Source: Pseudovibrio denitrificans JCM 12308
GTDB taxonomy: Bacteria > Pseudomonadota > Alphaproteobacteria > Rhizobiales > Stappiaceae
Direction: 5' to 3'
Assembly (NCBI RefSeq): GCF_001310815.1
Contig: NZ_BAZK01000008.1
Coordinates: 1-64,000 of the forward strand
DNA: 64,000 nucleotides
The notes beneath the pieces are model-generated. The model was not told where the DNA came from. It saw only the letters and a list, made by a program, of their open reading frames with translations, and searched no databases. How positions within the stretch are numbered: position 1 is the first letter of the stretch; the number at the start of each line of letters is the position of its first letter. Of this stretch, positions 47,023-54,219 are shown one piece after another. A program made the position numbers and the translations under genes.

Positions 47023-47960
47023 GACAGGCGCAACCTCGGATCAAGCCATGCCTGCACCATATCGGTGAACAGAAACACGAGAGAAACCATAACGGCGAAG
47101 GTGAGCGTGAGCCCCTGAATCAGCGGGTAATCACGGGCAAAAATCGCCTCCAGCATCAACCGGCCAAGGCCGGGCACTGCAAAGACGGTTTCCGTCACCA
47201 GCGTCCCGCTCATCAGGTTGCCGATGGAAAGGCCCAGCAGGGTGACGGTGGAAATGAGCGCGTTGCGCAGAACATGTCGGCCTAAAATGACACTGCGGGA
47301 CAAGCCTTTCGAACGGGCAAACTGCACATACTCCGCATCCAGCACCTCAATCACCGCTGAGCGCAGGTTCCGCATGATGATGGCGGAGGTGTAAAGGGCG
47401 ACCGTCAAGGCAGGCAGCATCAGGTGGTGCAAGTGCTGCAGGAAGGTTGTGCCGTAACCACCAACCGGAAACAGGCGTAGGGACGCAGCCAGAAAGGTGA
47501 GCAGCAGCAGGCCGATGTAAAACACAGGTGTTGAAAGGCCCACCTGAAAGCCACTGCGGATGGCAATGTCGAGCATGCCGTTCTTGTTGAGCGCAGCGAC
47601 AAAGGCCAGAGGGCCGGCAATAAGAATAGAAAGGCAAACCGCATAGATGGTGAGGAATGCAGTGACAGGAATGCGCTCCAGAATAACTTCCAGAACAGGG
47701 GCTTTGAGGAGAATGGATGTGCCCATATCTCCGGTCAAAGTGTTCTTTACAAAATAGAGGAACTGCATGGGCAGCGGTTCATTTAACCCGAGTTTTTGGC
47801 GGATGAGTTCCAGCTGAGCTTCGGTGGCTTTGGCATCGGCCATGGCAATGGCCGGATCCCCTGGCAGCATACGCACCAGCAGAAAGATAACGACCATCAC
47901 AAGAAGAAAGGTCGGAATGATCTGCAACAGGCGTGACACCAGATAGGAAAGTGACGACAT
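47019..47960 (-). CDS. Oligopeptide ABC transporter permease (DppB/OppB type)
   Basis: 313 residues, intact. It starts MSSLSYLVSRLLQIIPTFLLV. It has FLLVRMLPGDPAI near 28 and GLNEPLPMQFLYFVKN near 58, six membrane helices, and the EAA loop (EYVQFARSKGLSRSVILGRHVLRNALI) near 205. VTETVFAVPGLGRLMLEAIFARDYPLIQG near 254 is characteristic. Its stop overlaps the DppC start by four bases. Confidence 0.95.
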   Translation of the reverse strand: MSSLSYLVSRLLQIIPTFLLVMVVIFLLVRMLPGDPAIAMADAKATEAQLELIRQKLGLNEPLPMQFLYFVKNTLTGDMGTSILLKAPVLEVILERIPVTAFLTIYAVCLSILIAGPLAFVAALNKNGMLDIAIRSGFQVGLSTPVFYIGLLLLTFLAASLRLFPVGGYGTTFLQHLHHLMLPALTVALYTSAIIMRNLRSAVIEVLDAEYVQFARSKGLSRSVILGRHVLRNALISTVTLLGLSIGNLMSGTLVTETVFAVPGLGRLMLEAIFARDYPLIQGLTLTFAVMVSLVFLFTDMVQAWLDPRLRLS

Positions 47961-48050
47961 TCCTGATCCCTAGTAGAGGCTTAACAGTGAGAGCCGAAGC
48001 GCCGGAGTAACGGGATTGACGCTTCGGCTTTCCGGATTGCATGGGGCAGG

Positions 48051-48130
48051 TGGTCTGGTCCTGCCGTGTTTGAACAGACCAGCCCGCCCGGTTCAAATTG
48101 CACCCGGCCAACCTGTTGACGCAGGCCGGG
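48051..48130 (-). other. Two stem-loops between the peptide-binding protein and permease genes
   Basis: TGGTCTG (48051-48057) pairs with CAGACCA (48075-48081). CCCGGCC (48103-48109) pairs with GGCCGGG (48124-48130), with an inner CCTG/CAGG extension. Hairpins at this place in ABC operons usually slow mRNA decay so the binding protein is made in excess. There is no T-run. Confidence 0.55.
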
Positions 48131-48147
48131 CACACCCAGAGGAGGAG

Positions 48148-49725
48148 TTATTTTGCAATCCACGCCGAGGAGAACTCATTGTTCCCCAACGGTGTCTGGA
48201 GATAGCCGTTCACGTTGGCAGACAGCGCAACAGCAAATGGCGTTTCATAGAGGAACAGTAGCGGGGCCGCATCGCGGTAGATTTCCTGCATGCGCTTGTA
48301 CTGCTCGCTGCGCTTTTCCGGGTCGATCTCGGTGTTGGAGGCTTCGAACAGCGAGTTGAACTCCGCATTGTTCCAGCCAGTCCCAACAGCCTTGCGGGTT
48401 GGGTAATAGCCGAGCCAACCAGCAACCTGTGCCGGATCGTTCACGTCGTTCACCCACCCGTAGGTGTGAACATCAAACTCGCCGGAGCGGTTCTTTGCGC
48501 CGCGGGTCGGGTTATCAACCTGCTCCACTTTCACGTTCACGCCAATAGCGCCCCACATCTGCTGAATGGCGGCAAACAGAGTTGCGTCATCTGAAGAGCC
48601 AGCAAGGGTGGTCAGAGTGATTTCTGCGCCTTCCAGACCAGATGATTTAGCCAGTTCTTTCGCTTTGGCAGGGTCGTATGGGTAAAGCGGACCGCCATCA
48701 TGTGCCAGCTGAGTGGTCGAGGCCATCAGCGGTGATGTCATGGACTTGCCGGTGCCATGGGTGATCAGCTGAACCAGTGCGCCCTTGTTGGTTGCGTAGT
48801 TCAACGCCTGACGCGCTTCTTTGGTGGCCATTGGATTTGGTGAGCCATCCGCGCGGGTTTCACGAGCGTTGATTGGGGCGTAGATGATGCGGGTGGATGG
48901 GAACAGCTCCATGTTGATCGCAGGATCTGCCTTCAGCTCTGCCACGCGGGAGAATGGCACGAACTCAGCGCCGTTCACTTCACCCGCCTGCAATTTCAGG
49001 ATACGGGTCGCATCATCCGGGATCACCACAAAGCTGACTTCATCCAGATACGGCAAAGGCTTGCCATCTTCGCCCTGACGCCAGTAATGCGGGTTAGCGG
49101 AGAAGGTCATGGTGCTGCCGCGGGTACGGTCTTTCAGCGTGAAGGGGCCGGAAACCGGTGTGCCCGGCGCGAACAGGGCAGTTGCTTTTTCCTGATCATT
49201 GGCACCTGGAGCAGCCTCAAACGCGGCCTTGGACACGATCGCGGTGTTGAAGGTTGCCAGAATGGAGATGATAGTCGGATCAGGGTTCTTCATGGAAAGC
49301 GTGACACCATTCTTGGTCTCAGTGATGCTTTCGACAGAGCCCAGCAGGCCGGACCATGGACCGAAGTCCGGATTCACGGCACGTTCCAGTGAGAACTTCA
49401 CGTCTGCCGCAGTAATCGGGGAACCATCGGAAAACTTGATGCCATCGCGCAGGGTGATGGAGATGGTTTTACCATCCGCAGAAACCTCGTAACCGGACGC
49501 CAGACCCGGCACAATGGTTTTGCCATCTGCCTTGGTGCGCAGAAGAGTGTCATAGAGGTTTGTGACCATCCAGATATCTGGGTTACGGTCGGCATACACC
49601 GGATCAACCAGATTGGAATCATCATAGCGGGCGAAGGTGAGCGTGCCGCCACGTTCTACGGCCTGAGCCGAATTGATGGCGAGCATCGACACGCCTGCAA
49701 GCGCGGCAATCAATAAAGTCTTCAT
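48148..49725 (-). CDS. ABC transporter peptide-binding protein (SBP family 5)
   Basis: 525 residues with a signal peptide (about 1-22, ending SAQA). The SBP_bac_5 pattern is visible: LTFARYDDSNLVDPVY near 29, NLYDTLLRTKADG near 56, ITLRDGIKFSDGSPITAADVKFSLERA near 90, EARQALNYATNKGALV near 310 and YLQTPLGNNEFSSAWIAK at the end. It delivers peptides to the DppBC-type permeases. It is the first gene of a six-gene operon and is preceded by a 28-base palindromic operator candidate. Confidence 0.94.
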   Translation of the reverse strand: MKTLLIAALAGVSMLAINSAQAVERGGTLTFARYDDSNLVDPVYADRNPDIWMVTNLYDTLLRTKADGKTIVPGLASGYEVSADGKTISITLRDGIKFSDGSPITAADVKFSLERAVNPDFGPWSGLLGSVESITETKNGVTLSMKNPDPTIISILATFNTAIVSKAAFEAAPGANDQEKATALFAPGTPVSGPFTLKDRTRGSTMTFSANPHYWRQGEDGKPLPYLDEVSFVVIPDDATRILKLQAGEVNGAEFVPFSRVAELKADPAINMELFPSTRIIYAPINARETRADGSPNPMATKEARQALNYATNKGALVQLITHGTGKSMTSPLMASTTQLAHDGGPLYPYDPAKAKELAKSSGLEGAEITLTTLAGSSDDATLFAAIQQMWGAIGVNVKVEQVDNPTRGAKNRSGEFDVHTYGWVNDVNDPAQVAGWLGYYPTRKAVGTGWNNAEFNSLFEASNTEIDPEKRSEQYKRMQEIYRDAAPLLFLYETPFAVALSANVNGYLQTPLGNNEFSSAWIAK

Positions 49726-50060
49726 GATAGTCCCCTCAATTGATACACGCCGGGCCTGCTTATTATTTTATGATGCATGGTGGCGTGCAGGTGGTGGCCT
49801 CTCCCAATAATTCCATTAGCCACCGGTGATATATCAGTATTATCTCTGATATATCTCTGTTTGCAAGAGGCAAAACTCATTAAAGAAAAATTTTCATGAC
49901 AACAAATCTATGCAGAGAGATAGTTTAGAAGTGAAATATTGCTGAAATTACAGTTTCACTGAGAGAAACTTGCGCTGAATATTGCAGTAATTCTTAGAGC
50001 GGCTTCCGAAACTCTCGGGACCAAACAATTGATTTATTCTGGAATGAGTGCCCTGAAACG
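49726..50060. promoter_or_regulatory. Promoter region of the peptide ABC operon with a 28-base palindrome
   Basis: GATATATCAG (49828-49837) and CTGATATATC (49846-49855) are perfect complements around an eight-base centre, about 100 bases upstream of the binding-protein start. This looks like a dimeric-regulator operator. A related CTGATATAT occurs at 51470, upstream of fahA. The rest of the gap is A+T-rich, with no gene recognised. Confidence 0.5.
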
Positions 50061-50098
50061 CAAAAACGCGGCGCAGGAATAATTTTCCAACACCGCGT
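50061..50098 (-). terminator. Intrinsic terminator downstream of maiA
   Basis: On the minus strand, ACGCGG (98-93 side) pairs with CCGCGT (71-66 side), that is, plus-strand ACGCGG at 50066-50071 and CCGCGT at 50093-50098. A T5 tract follows on the minus strand. A second GAGGGA/TCCCTC hairpin overlaps the maiA stop (50125-50141). Confidence 0.6.
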
Positions 50099-50139
50099 GA
50101 AAAATGAACGCCATTCATTAAACAGAGGGAGATTTTCCC

Positions 50140-50775
50140 TCAGGCATCCTGTTTTGGTTCGGCCTTCTGAAAGGCTTCCAGCTGGTCAGCTTCTTTGACG
50201 ATGGCATTGATGCGCGTCAGGTGAGAGCGGTCCACGCCCCAGCGATCCGCATTGTAGACCTGCGGAATGAGGCAGATATCGGCCAGCCCCACTTGATCTC
50301 CGTGACAGAACTTGCCGCTCTGCCCGTCCGCCAGCAACTCTTCAAAGGCGTTGAGGCCCTTCGCGATGAACTCACGCATCCAGTTGACTTTGACCTGATC
50401 GTCTCCGCCAGACAGTTCCACGATGCGCTGAACCACACCCAGATTACAGACCGGGTGGATGTCCATGGCGATGGCATGGGACAGCGTGCGCACGCGGGCC
50501 CGTTCGCGGGCGGTGGCAGGCATCAGGGCAGGGGATGGGTGCAGCTCATCCAGATACTCTATAATGGCGAGAGACTGAGTCATCATATCGCCGTCCAGAT
50601 CCAGTGATGGCACAAAGCCTTGCGGGTTGCGTTTGAGGTTGTCCGCGTCTTTCTGCTCGCCCTTGAGCAGATTGACGGTCACCATATCATAGCTGAGGCC
50701 TTTCAGGTTCAGCGCAATACGCACCCGATAGCTCGCAGAAGAGCGCCAGTAATCATATAAAGTAATATTGCTCAT
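50140..50775 (-). CDS. maiA: Maleylacetoacetate isomerase (zeta-class GST)
   Basis: 211 residues. It starts MSNITLYDYWRSSASYRVRIALNL, the zeta-class active-site segment, where SSCSxRVRIAL is usual; here the Cys is replaced by Ala, but Ser pairs remain. The motif NPQGFVPSLDLDGDMMTQSLAIIEYLDE follows near 50, and the C-terminal domain has the GDQVGLADICLIPQ segment near 167. It isomerises maleylacetoacetate (or maleylpyruvate) to the fumaryl form using glutathione. MarR lies upstream in the same direction; fumarylacetoacetase is divergent. Confidence 0.92.
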   Translation of the reverse strand: MSNITLYDYWRSSASYRVRIALNLKGLSYDMVTVNLLKGEQKDADNLKRNPQGFVPSLDLDGDMMTQSLAIIEYLDELHPSPALMPATARERARVRTLSHAIAMDIHPVCNLGVVQRIVELSGGDDQVKVNWMREFIAKGLNAFEELLADGQSGKFCHGDQVGLADICLIPQVYNADRWGVDRSHLTRINAIVKEADQLEAFQKAEPKQDA

Positions 50776-50863
50776 CGTATTGGCGCCCCCTCCCAGAGCT
50801 CAATTCTCTATCTTGCGCGGAACCCTTTGCCAGAACGCTCTCTCACGTTTCAAAGGTTCCACT

Positions 50864-51367
50864 TCAGGACCCGTTGGCTGCCTCGGCGCTCATATCCCCA
50901 ATGAGCGCTTCTGCGTTTTTCTGCACCTTTTCCATCAGGGTCAGAAGAACCGCCTGTTCTTCTGCGGAAAGGTTCTCAGTCAACGCAGCTTCCACATCTC
51001 GGACCAACGGAATGACATCATTGAAAACGGCAAGACCTTTTTCGGTCAGACGCAGCACGGACTTGCGGCGATCCTCTCCGTCAATATCGCGGCGCAGGAA
51101 CTCCTTTTTGCGAAGGGCCTGAACAGCGCGGCTGACATTCACCTTGTCCATACTGGAGCGCTCAACAATCTCTGAAGCAGACAGCGCCTGATTGCGACCC
51201 AGGATCGCCATGGTGCGCCACTCAGATACGCTGAGGCCATACCGTTCCCGATAAACACTTGAGACAGCAGTACTAACGGCTGTGCCAAAAACACGAACCT
51301 TGTAGGGAAAGAACGACCCAAGCTGGAAGTCTTCCTTATCCATCGTGTTATTCGCAGTCACCATCAT
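50864..51367 (-). CDS. MarR-family transcriptional regulator
   Basis: About 167 residues from the ATG at 51367 (MMVTANNTMDKEDFQLGSFF); a longer frame reaches 51415. The winged helix-turn-helix has LSVSEWRTMAILGRNQALSASEIVERSSMDKVNVSRAVQALRKK, then the wing RRDIDGEDRRKSVLRLTEKG, typical of MarR. It probably represses maiA and the divergent fahA operon through the palindrome at 51426-51445. The inducer would be an aromatic acid (inference). Confidence 0.9.
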   Translation of the reverse strand: MMVTANNTMDKEDFQLGSFFPYKVRVFGTAVSTAVSSVYRERYGLSVSEWRTMAILGRNQALSASEIVERSSMDKVNVSRAVQALRKKEFLRRDIDGEDRRKSVLRLTEKGLAVFNDVIPLVRDVEAALTENLSAEEQAVLLTLMEKVQKNAEALIGDMSAEAANGS

Positions 51368-51425
51368 CACGTCTCGTTGGTTTAAAATGAAACTATTGCA
51401 CATAGATACTTGCACAAATATCCTG

Positions 51426-51445
51426 ATAGTATCAATTGCAACTAT
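51426..51445. promoter_or_regulatory. Palindromic operator candidate for MarR
   Basis: ATAGT-at-CAATTG-ca-ACTAT is a 20-base near-perfect palindrome about 60 bases from the marR start and 230 from fahA. A TTGCA motif is repeated nearby (51396, 51410, 51436). MarR proteins bind dyads of this length. Confidence 0.55.
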
Positions 51446-51674
51446 ATGTCAAGACCATCAAACGGCTCACTGATATATATCCCAAAGTAGAATAATCAGC
51501 TATTTTTAGCCATTTTGCAGCATTTTAGCCCGCATTCTTACGCTTAGGGAATTTGTTTTGGCGGAAAATGTTATTGACAAAGTTACAAGTGAAACTATTC
51601 TGAGATTAGATAAATTACAGATTGCCTGAGTCTGGGAGGACTTTGCTGCGATCTTCAATTGCCAAGGATGTGTT

Positions 51675-52943
51675 ATGACGAGTTGGATCGAGAGTGCGAA
51701 TGCAGCGCACTGCCATTTCCCAATCCAGAATCTTCCCTACGGTGTGTTTGCCAAAAACGGTGAAGAGCCACGGTGTGGCGTTGCGATCGGGGACATGGTT
51801 GTTGACATGGCTGTGCTGGAATCCGCCGGTCTTCTCAATGCAGGCGGTTCTGCCACCGTCTTCGACAAGCCAGCCCTCAATGACTTCATGGGTCTTGGCA
51901 AAGCGTCCTGGGACAGCGTGCGCGATCAGCTGACTGCTCTGCTTTCCAAAGATGGCAATGATGCTCTTTCCGGCAACGACATTCTGAAGGCAAAAGCGCT
52001 TGTGCCAATGAGCGCGGCGCAGATGTACCTGCCTTTCGCGGTTTCTGAATACACCGACTTTTACGCCGGCAAGCAGCATGCCATGAACATTGGTACCATC
52101 TTGCGCGGCGCTGAGAATGCACTACCACCAAACTGGTTGCATATCCCAATCGGATACAATGGCCGCGCCTCAACGGTCGTTGTATCCGGTACAGATATTA
52201 AGCGCCCACTGGGCCAGACCAAAGCCCCAACCGCTCAGGTGCCATCCTTCAAGGCTTGTGCACGCCTCGACATTGAACTGGAAATGGGCGCCGTTGTCGG
52301 CACGCCAAGCACCATGGGTCAGCCGATCACCGTGCAGGAAGCCGACGACATGATCTTCGGTTACGTTCTGCTCAATGATTGGTCCGCCCGTGACATTCAG
52401 GGCTGGGAATATCAGCCGCTTGGTCCGTTTCAGGCAAAAGCATTCGCGACCTCCATCAGCCCATGGGTTGTAACGAAGGCCGCTCTGGAATCCTTCCGCA
52501 CCAGCACACCGGAGCGTGAAAAGGAACTTCTGCCTTATCTTAATGAGCCGGGTCCGATGATCTACGACATTGAGTTACAGGCCTACATGCAGCCGGAAGG
52601 CGCGGACAAAGCCACACTGCTCTGCCACACCAACTACAACCGCATGTACTACTCTGCGGCGCAGCAGCTGACACACCATGCCATTGGCGGCTGTAAAATG
52701 AACACGGGCGACCTGCTCGGCTCTGGTACCATCTCCGGCGCAGACAAGGCTGAGTTTGGTTCCCTGATGGAACTCACATGGGGTGGCAAAGAGCCAATCA
52801 CTCTGGACAGCGGCGAAAGCCGTACGTTCATCGAGGATGGCGACACCCTGACGCTGACAGGCTGGGCGCAGGGCGATGGCTTCCGCATCGGCTTCGGCGA
52901 ATGCACCGGCAAAATTCTGCCAGCTCCAGATTTCAAAGCTTAA
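51675..52943 (+). CDS. fahA: Fumarylacetoacetase
   Basis: 422 residues, the full fumarylacetoacetase length. Catalytic segments: YTDFYAGKQHAMNIG near 118 (metal Asp and catalytic His), ARLDIELEMGAVVG near 197 (two Glu metal ligands) and LLNDWSARDIQGWEYQPLGPFQAKAF near 232 (Asp ligand and Lys), then GDLLGSGTISG near 343. It hydrolyses fumarylacetoacetate to fumarate and acetoacetate, or fumarylpyruvate in gentisate-type routes. It is divergent from marR/maiA and 15 bases before the metallo-beta-lactamase-fold gene, starting the aromatic-catabolism operon. Confidence 0.95.
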   Translation: MTSWIESANAAHCHFPIQNLPYGVFAKNGEEPRCGVAIGDMVVDMAVLESAGLLNAGGSATVFDKPALNDFMGLGKASWDSVRDQLTALLSKDGNDALSGNDILKAKALVPMSAAQMYLPFAVSEYTDFYAGKQHAMNIGTILRGAENALPPNWLHIPIGYNGRASTVVVSGTDIKRPLGQTKAPTAQVPSFKACARLDIELEMGAVVGTPSTMGQPITVQEADDMIFGYVLLNDWSARDIQGWEYQPLGPFQAKAFATSISPWVVTKAALESFRTSTPEREKELLPYLNEPGPMIYDIELQAYMQPEGADKATLLCHTNYNRMYYSAAQQLTHHAIGGCKMNTGDLLGSGTISGADKAEFGSLMELTWGGKEPITLDSGESRTFIEDGDTLTLTGWAQGDGFRIGFGECTGKILPAPDFKA

Positions 52944-52958
52944 TTTAGGATAGTGACG

Positions 52959-53909
52959 ATGGCTAAAGCATTTGCATCCAGTGGCGACATGGAAGCCAAA
53001 AAGATCTCCTTCACCGAAGTTGGACGCGATCTGTACGCGTTCACCGCTGAAGGTGATCCAAACACCGGCGTTATCATTGGTGATGACAGCGTCATGGTGG
53101 TTGATGCGCAGGCAACTCCTGTCATGGCTCAGCTCGTGGTTGATAAAATCCGCGAAGTCACTGACAAGCCAATCAAATACGTAACCCTGACCCACTACCA
53201 TGCCGTGCGCGTGCTGGGCGCTTCCGGTTACGGCGCCTCCGAAATCATTGCTTCTGAAAAATGTGAGGGCATGATTTATGAGCGCGGTCAGGAAGACTGG
53301 GACTCCGAGTACGGTCGTTTCCCGCGTCTGTTCTCTGCAGCGGATTCCATTCCGGGCCTTACTTGGCCAACCATGACCTTCAAGAACCGCATGACCATCA
53401 ACATGGGCAAGCGCAAGGTTGAGCTGATGCATCTGGGCCGTGCCCACACCGCTGGCGACATTGTTGCATGGGTTCCGGACGAAGGCGTGATGTTTACCGG
53501 TGATATTGTTGAGTACCACTCCGCTTGTTACTGCGGTGACGGTCATTTCAAAGACTGGGGCAACACCCTCGACGCGATCAAAGCCTACAATCCAGATGCA
53601 ATTGCACCAGGCCGTGGTGATGCGCTTGTGGGCAAAGAGATGGTCAACAAAGCCATTGAGAACACTCGCGACTTTGTTGAGAGCACCTATAAACCAGCCG
53701 CCCGCGTGGCAGTACGAGGCGGCACGCTAAAAGAAGCATGGGACGCAGTGCGTGCAGAATGCGATCCGAAATTCGCTGACTACGCAATCTACGAGCATTG
53801 TCTGCCATTCAATGTCGCACGCGCTTTTGACGAAGCCCGCGGCATTGAAACACCACGTATTTGGACTGCAGAGCGCGACCGCGAAATGTGGGCAGCATTG
53901 CAGGGCTAA
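52959..53909 (+). CDS. Metallo-beta-lactamase-fold protein with altered metal site
   Basis: 316 residues from ATG 52959; a GTG at 52953 is less likely. The fold is clear: VIIGDDSVMVVDAQAT near 38, LTHYHAVRVLGASGYG near 77, LGRAHTAGDIVAW near 159, VMFTGDIVEYHSA near 177 and AIAPGRGDALVG near 214. The canonical HxHxDH reads HYHAVR (H79, H81, V83, R84), so Asp and the third His are lost. The late His of PGHG is Arg219. H79, H81, H163 and D182 remain. A binuclear hydrolase site is therefore unlikely; a single metal ion is possible. It lies between fahA and an FAD hydroxylase, so a role in the same aromatic route is expected, but the reaction is unknown. Confidence 0.85.
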   Translation: MAKAFASSGDMEAKKISFTEVGRDLYAFTAEGDPNTGVIIGDDSVMVVDAQATPVMAQLVVDKIREVTDKPIKYVTLTHYHAVRVLGASGYGASEIIASEKCEGMIYERGQEDWDSEYGRFPRLFSAADSIPGLTWPTMTFKNRMTINMGKRKVELMHLGRAHTAGDIVAWVPDEGVMFTGDIVEYHSACYCGDGHFKDWGNTLDAIKAYNPDAIAPGRGDALVGKEMVNKAIENTRDFVESTYKPAARVAVRGGTLKEAWDAVRAECDPKFADYAIYEHCLPFNVARAFDEARGIETPRIWTAERDREMWAALQG

Positions 53910-54219
53910 TATGAAGGGACTTAAGCCAGCTGACAGCGCTTGGCCTGTCAACGAAGCTTAAGTCCAACCCACTTGGGAGCCTTGAGGAACAGAGTAAATC
54001 CATAACAGAGATTGGATCTTTCCTTCGCAGAACAATTCTTACTCTGTTTGTGAACGATCGATACTGCTGGCTCCCAACATTGACGAAAAACCTCGCAGGC
54101 GAAAGCCGCCCCATATGCGTCAGAGCGCCGGATGGCCCCAAGTTCCAGCCGGCTCTCCAAAGTTGATTGATGTTTTGCCGGATGCTGGCTGAGGCATCAC
54201 ACTTGCTGGGAGGCAGCGT
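53910..54219. other. 310-base intergenic region with several long inverted repeats
   Basis: No gene. GGACTTAAGC (53917-53926) pairs with GCTTAAGTCC (53956-53965), enclosing TGACAG/CTGTCA. Next, TTGGGAGCC (53973-53981) pairs with GGCTCCCAA (54069-54077), enclosing AACAGAGTAA (53988-53997) with TTACTCTGTT (54039-54048) and a small ATCC/GGAT pair. A GGC-GAAA-GCC tetraloop hairpin is at 54099-54108. The density suggests a structured transcript between the MBL-fold and FAD hydroxylase genes. Confidence 0.6.

Noticed and set aside
52575..53546. 323-codon minus-strand frame opposite fahA and the MBL-fold gene
   Set aside because: Overlaps two well-supported genes and has no recognisable domain.
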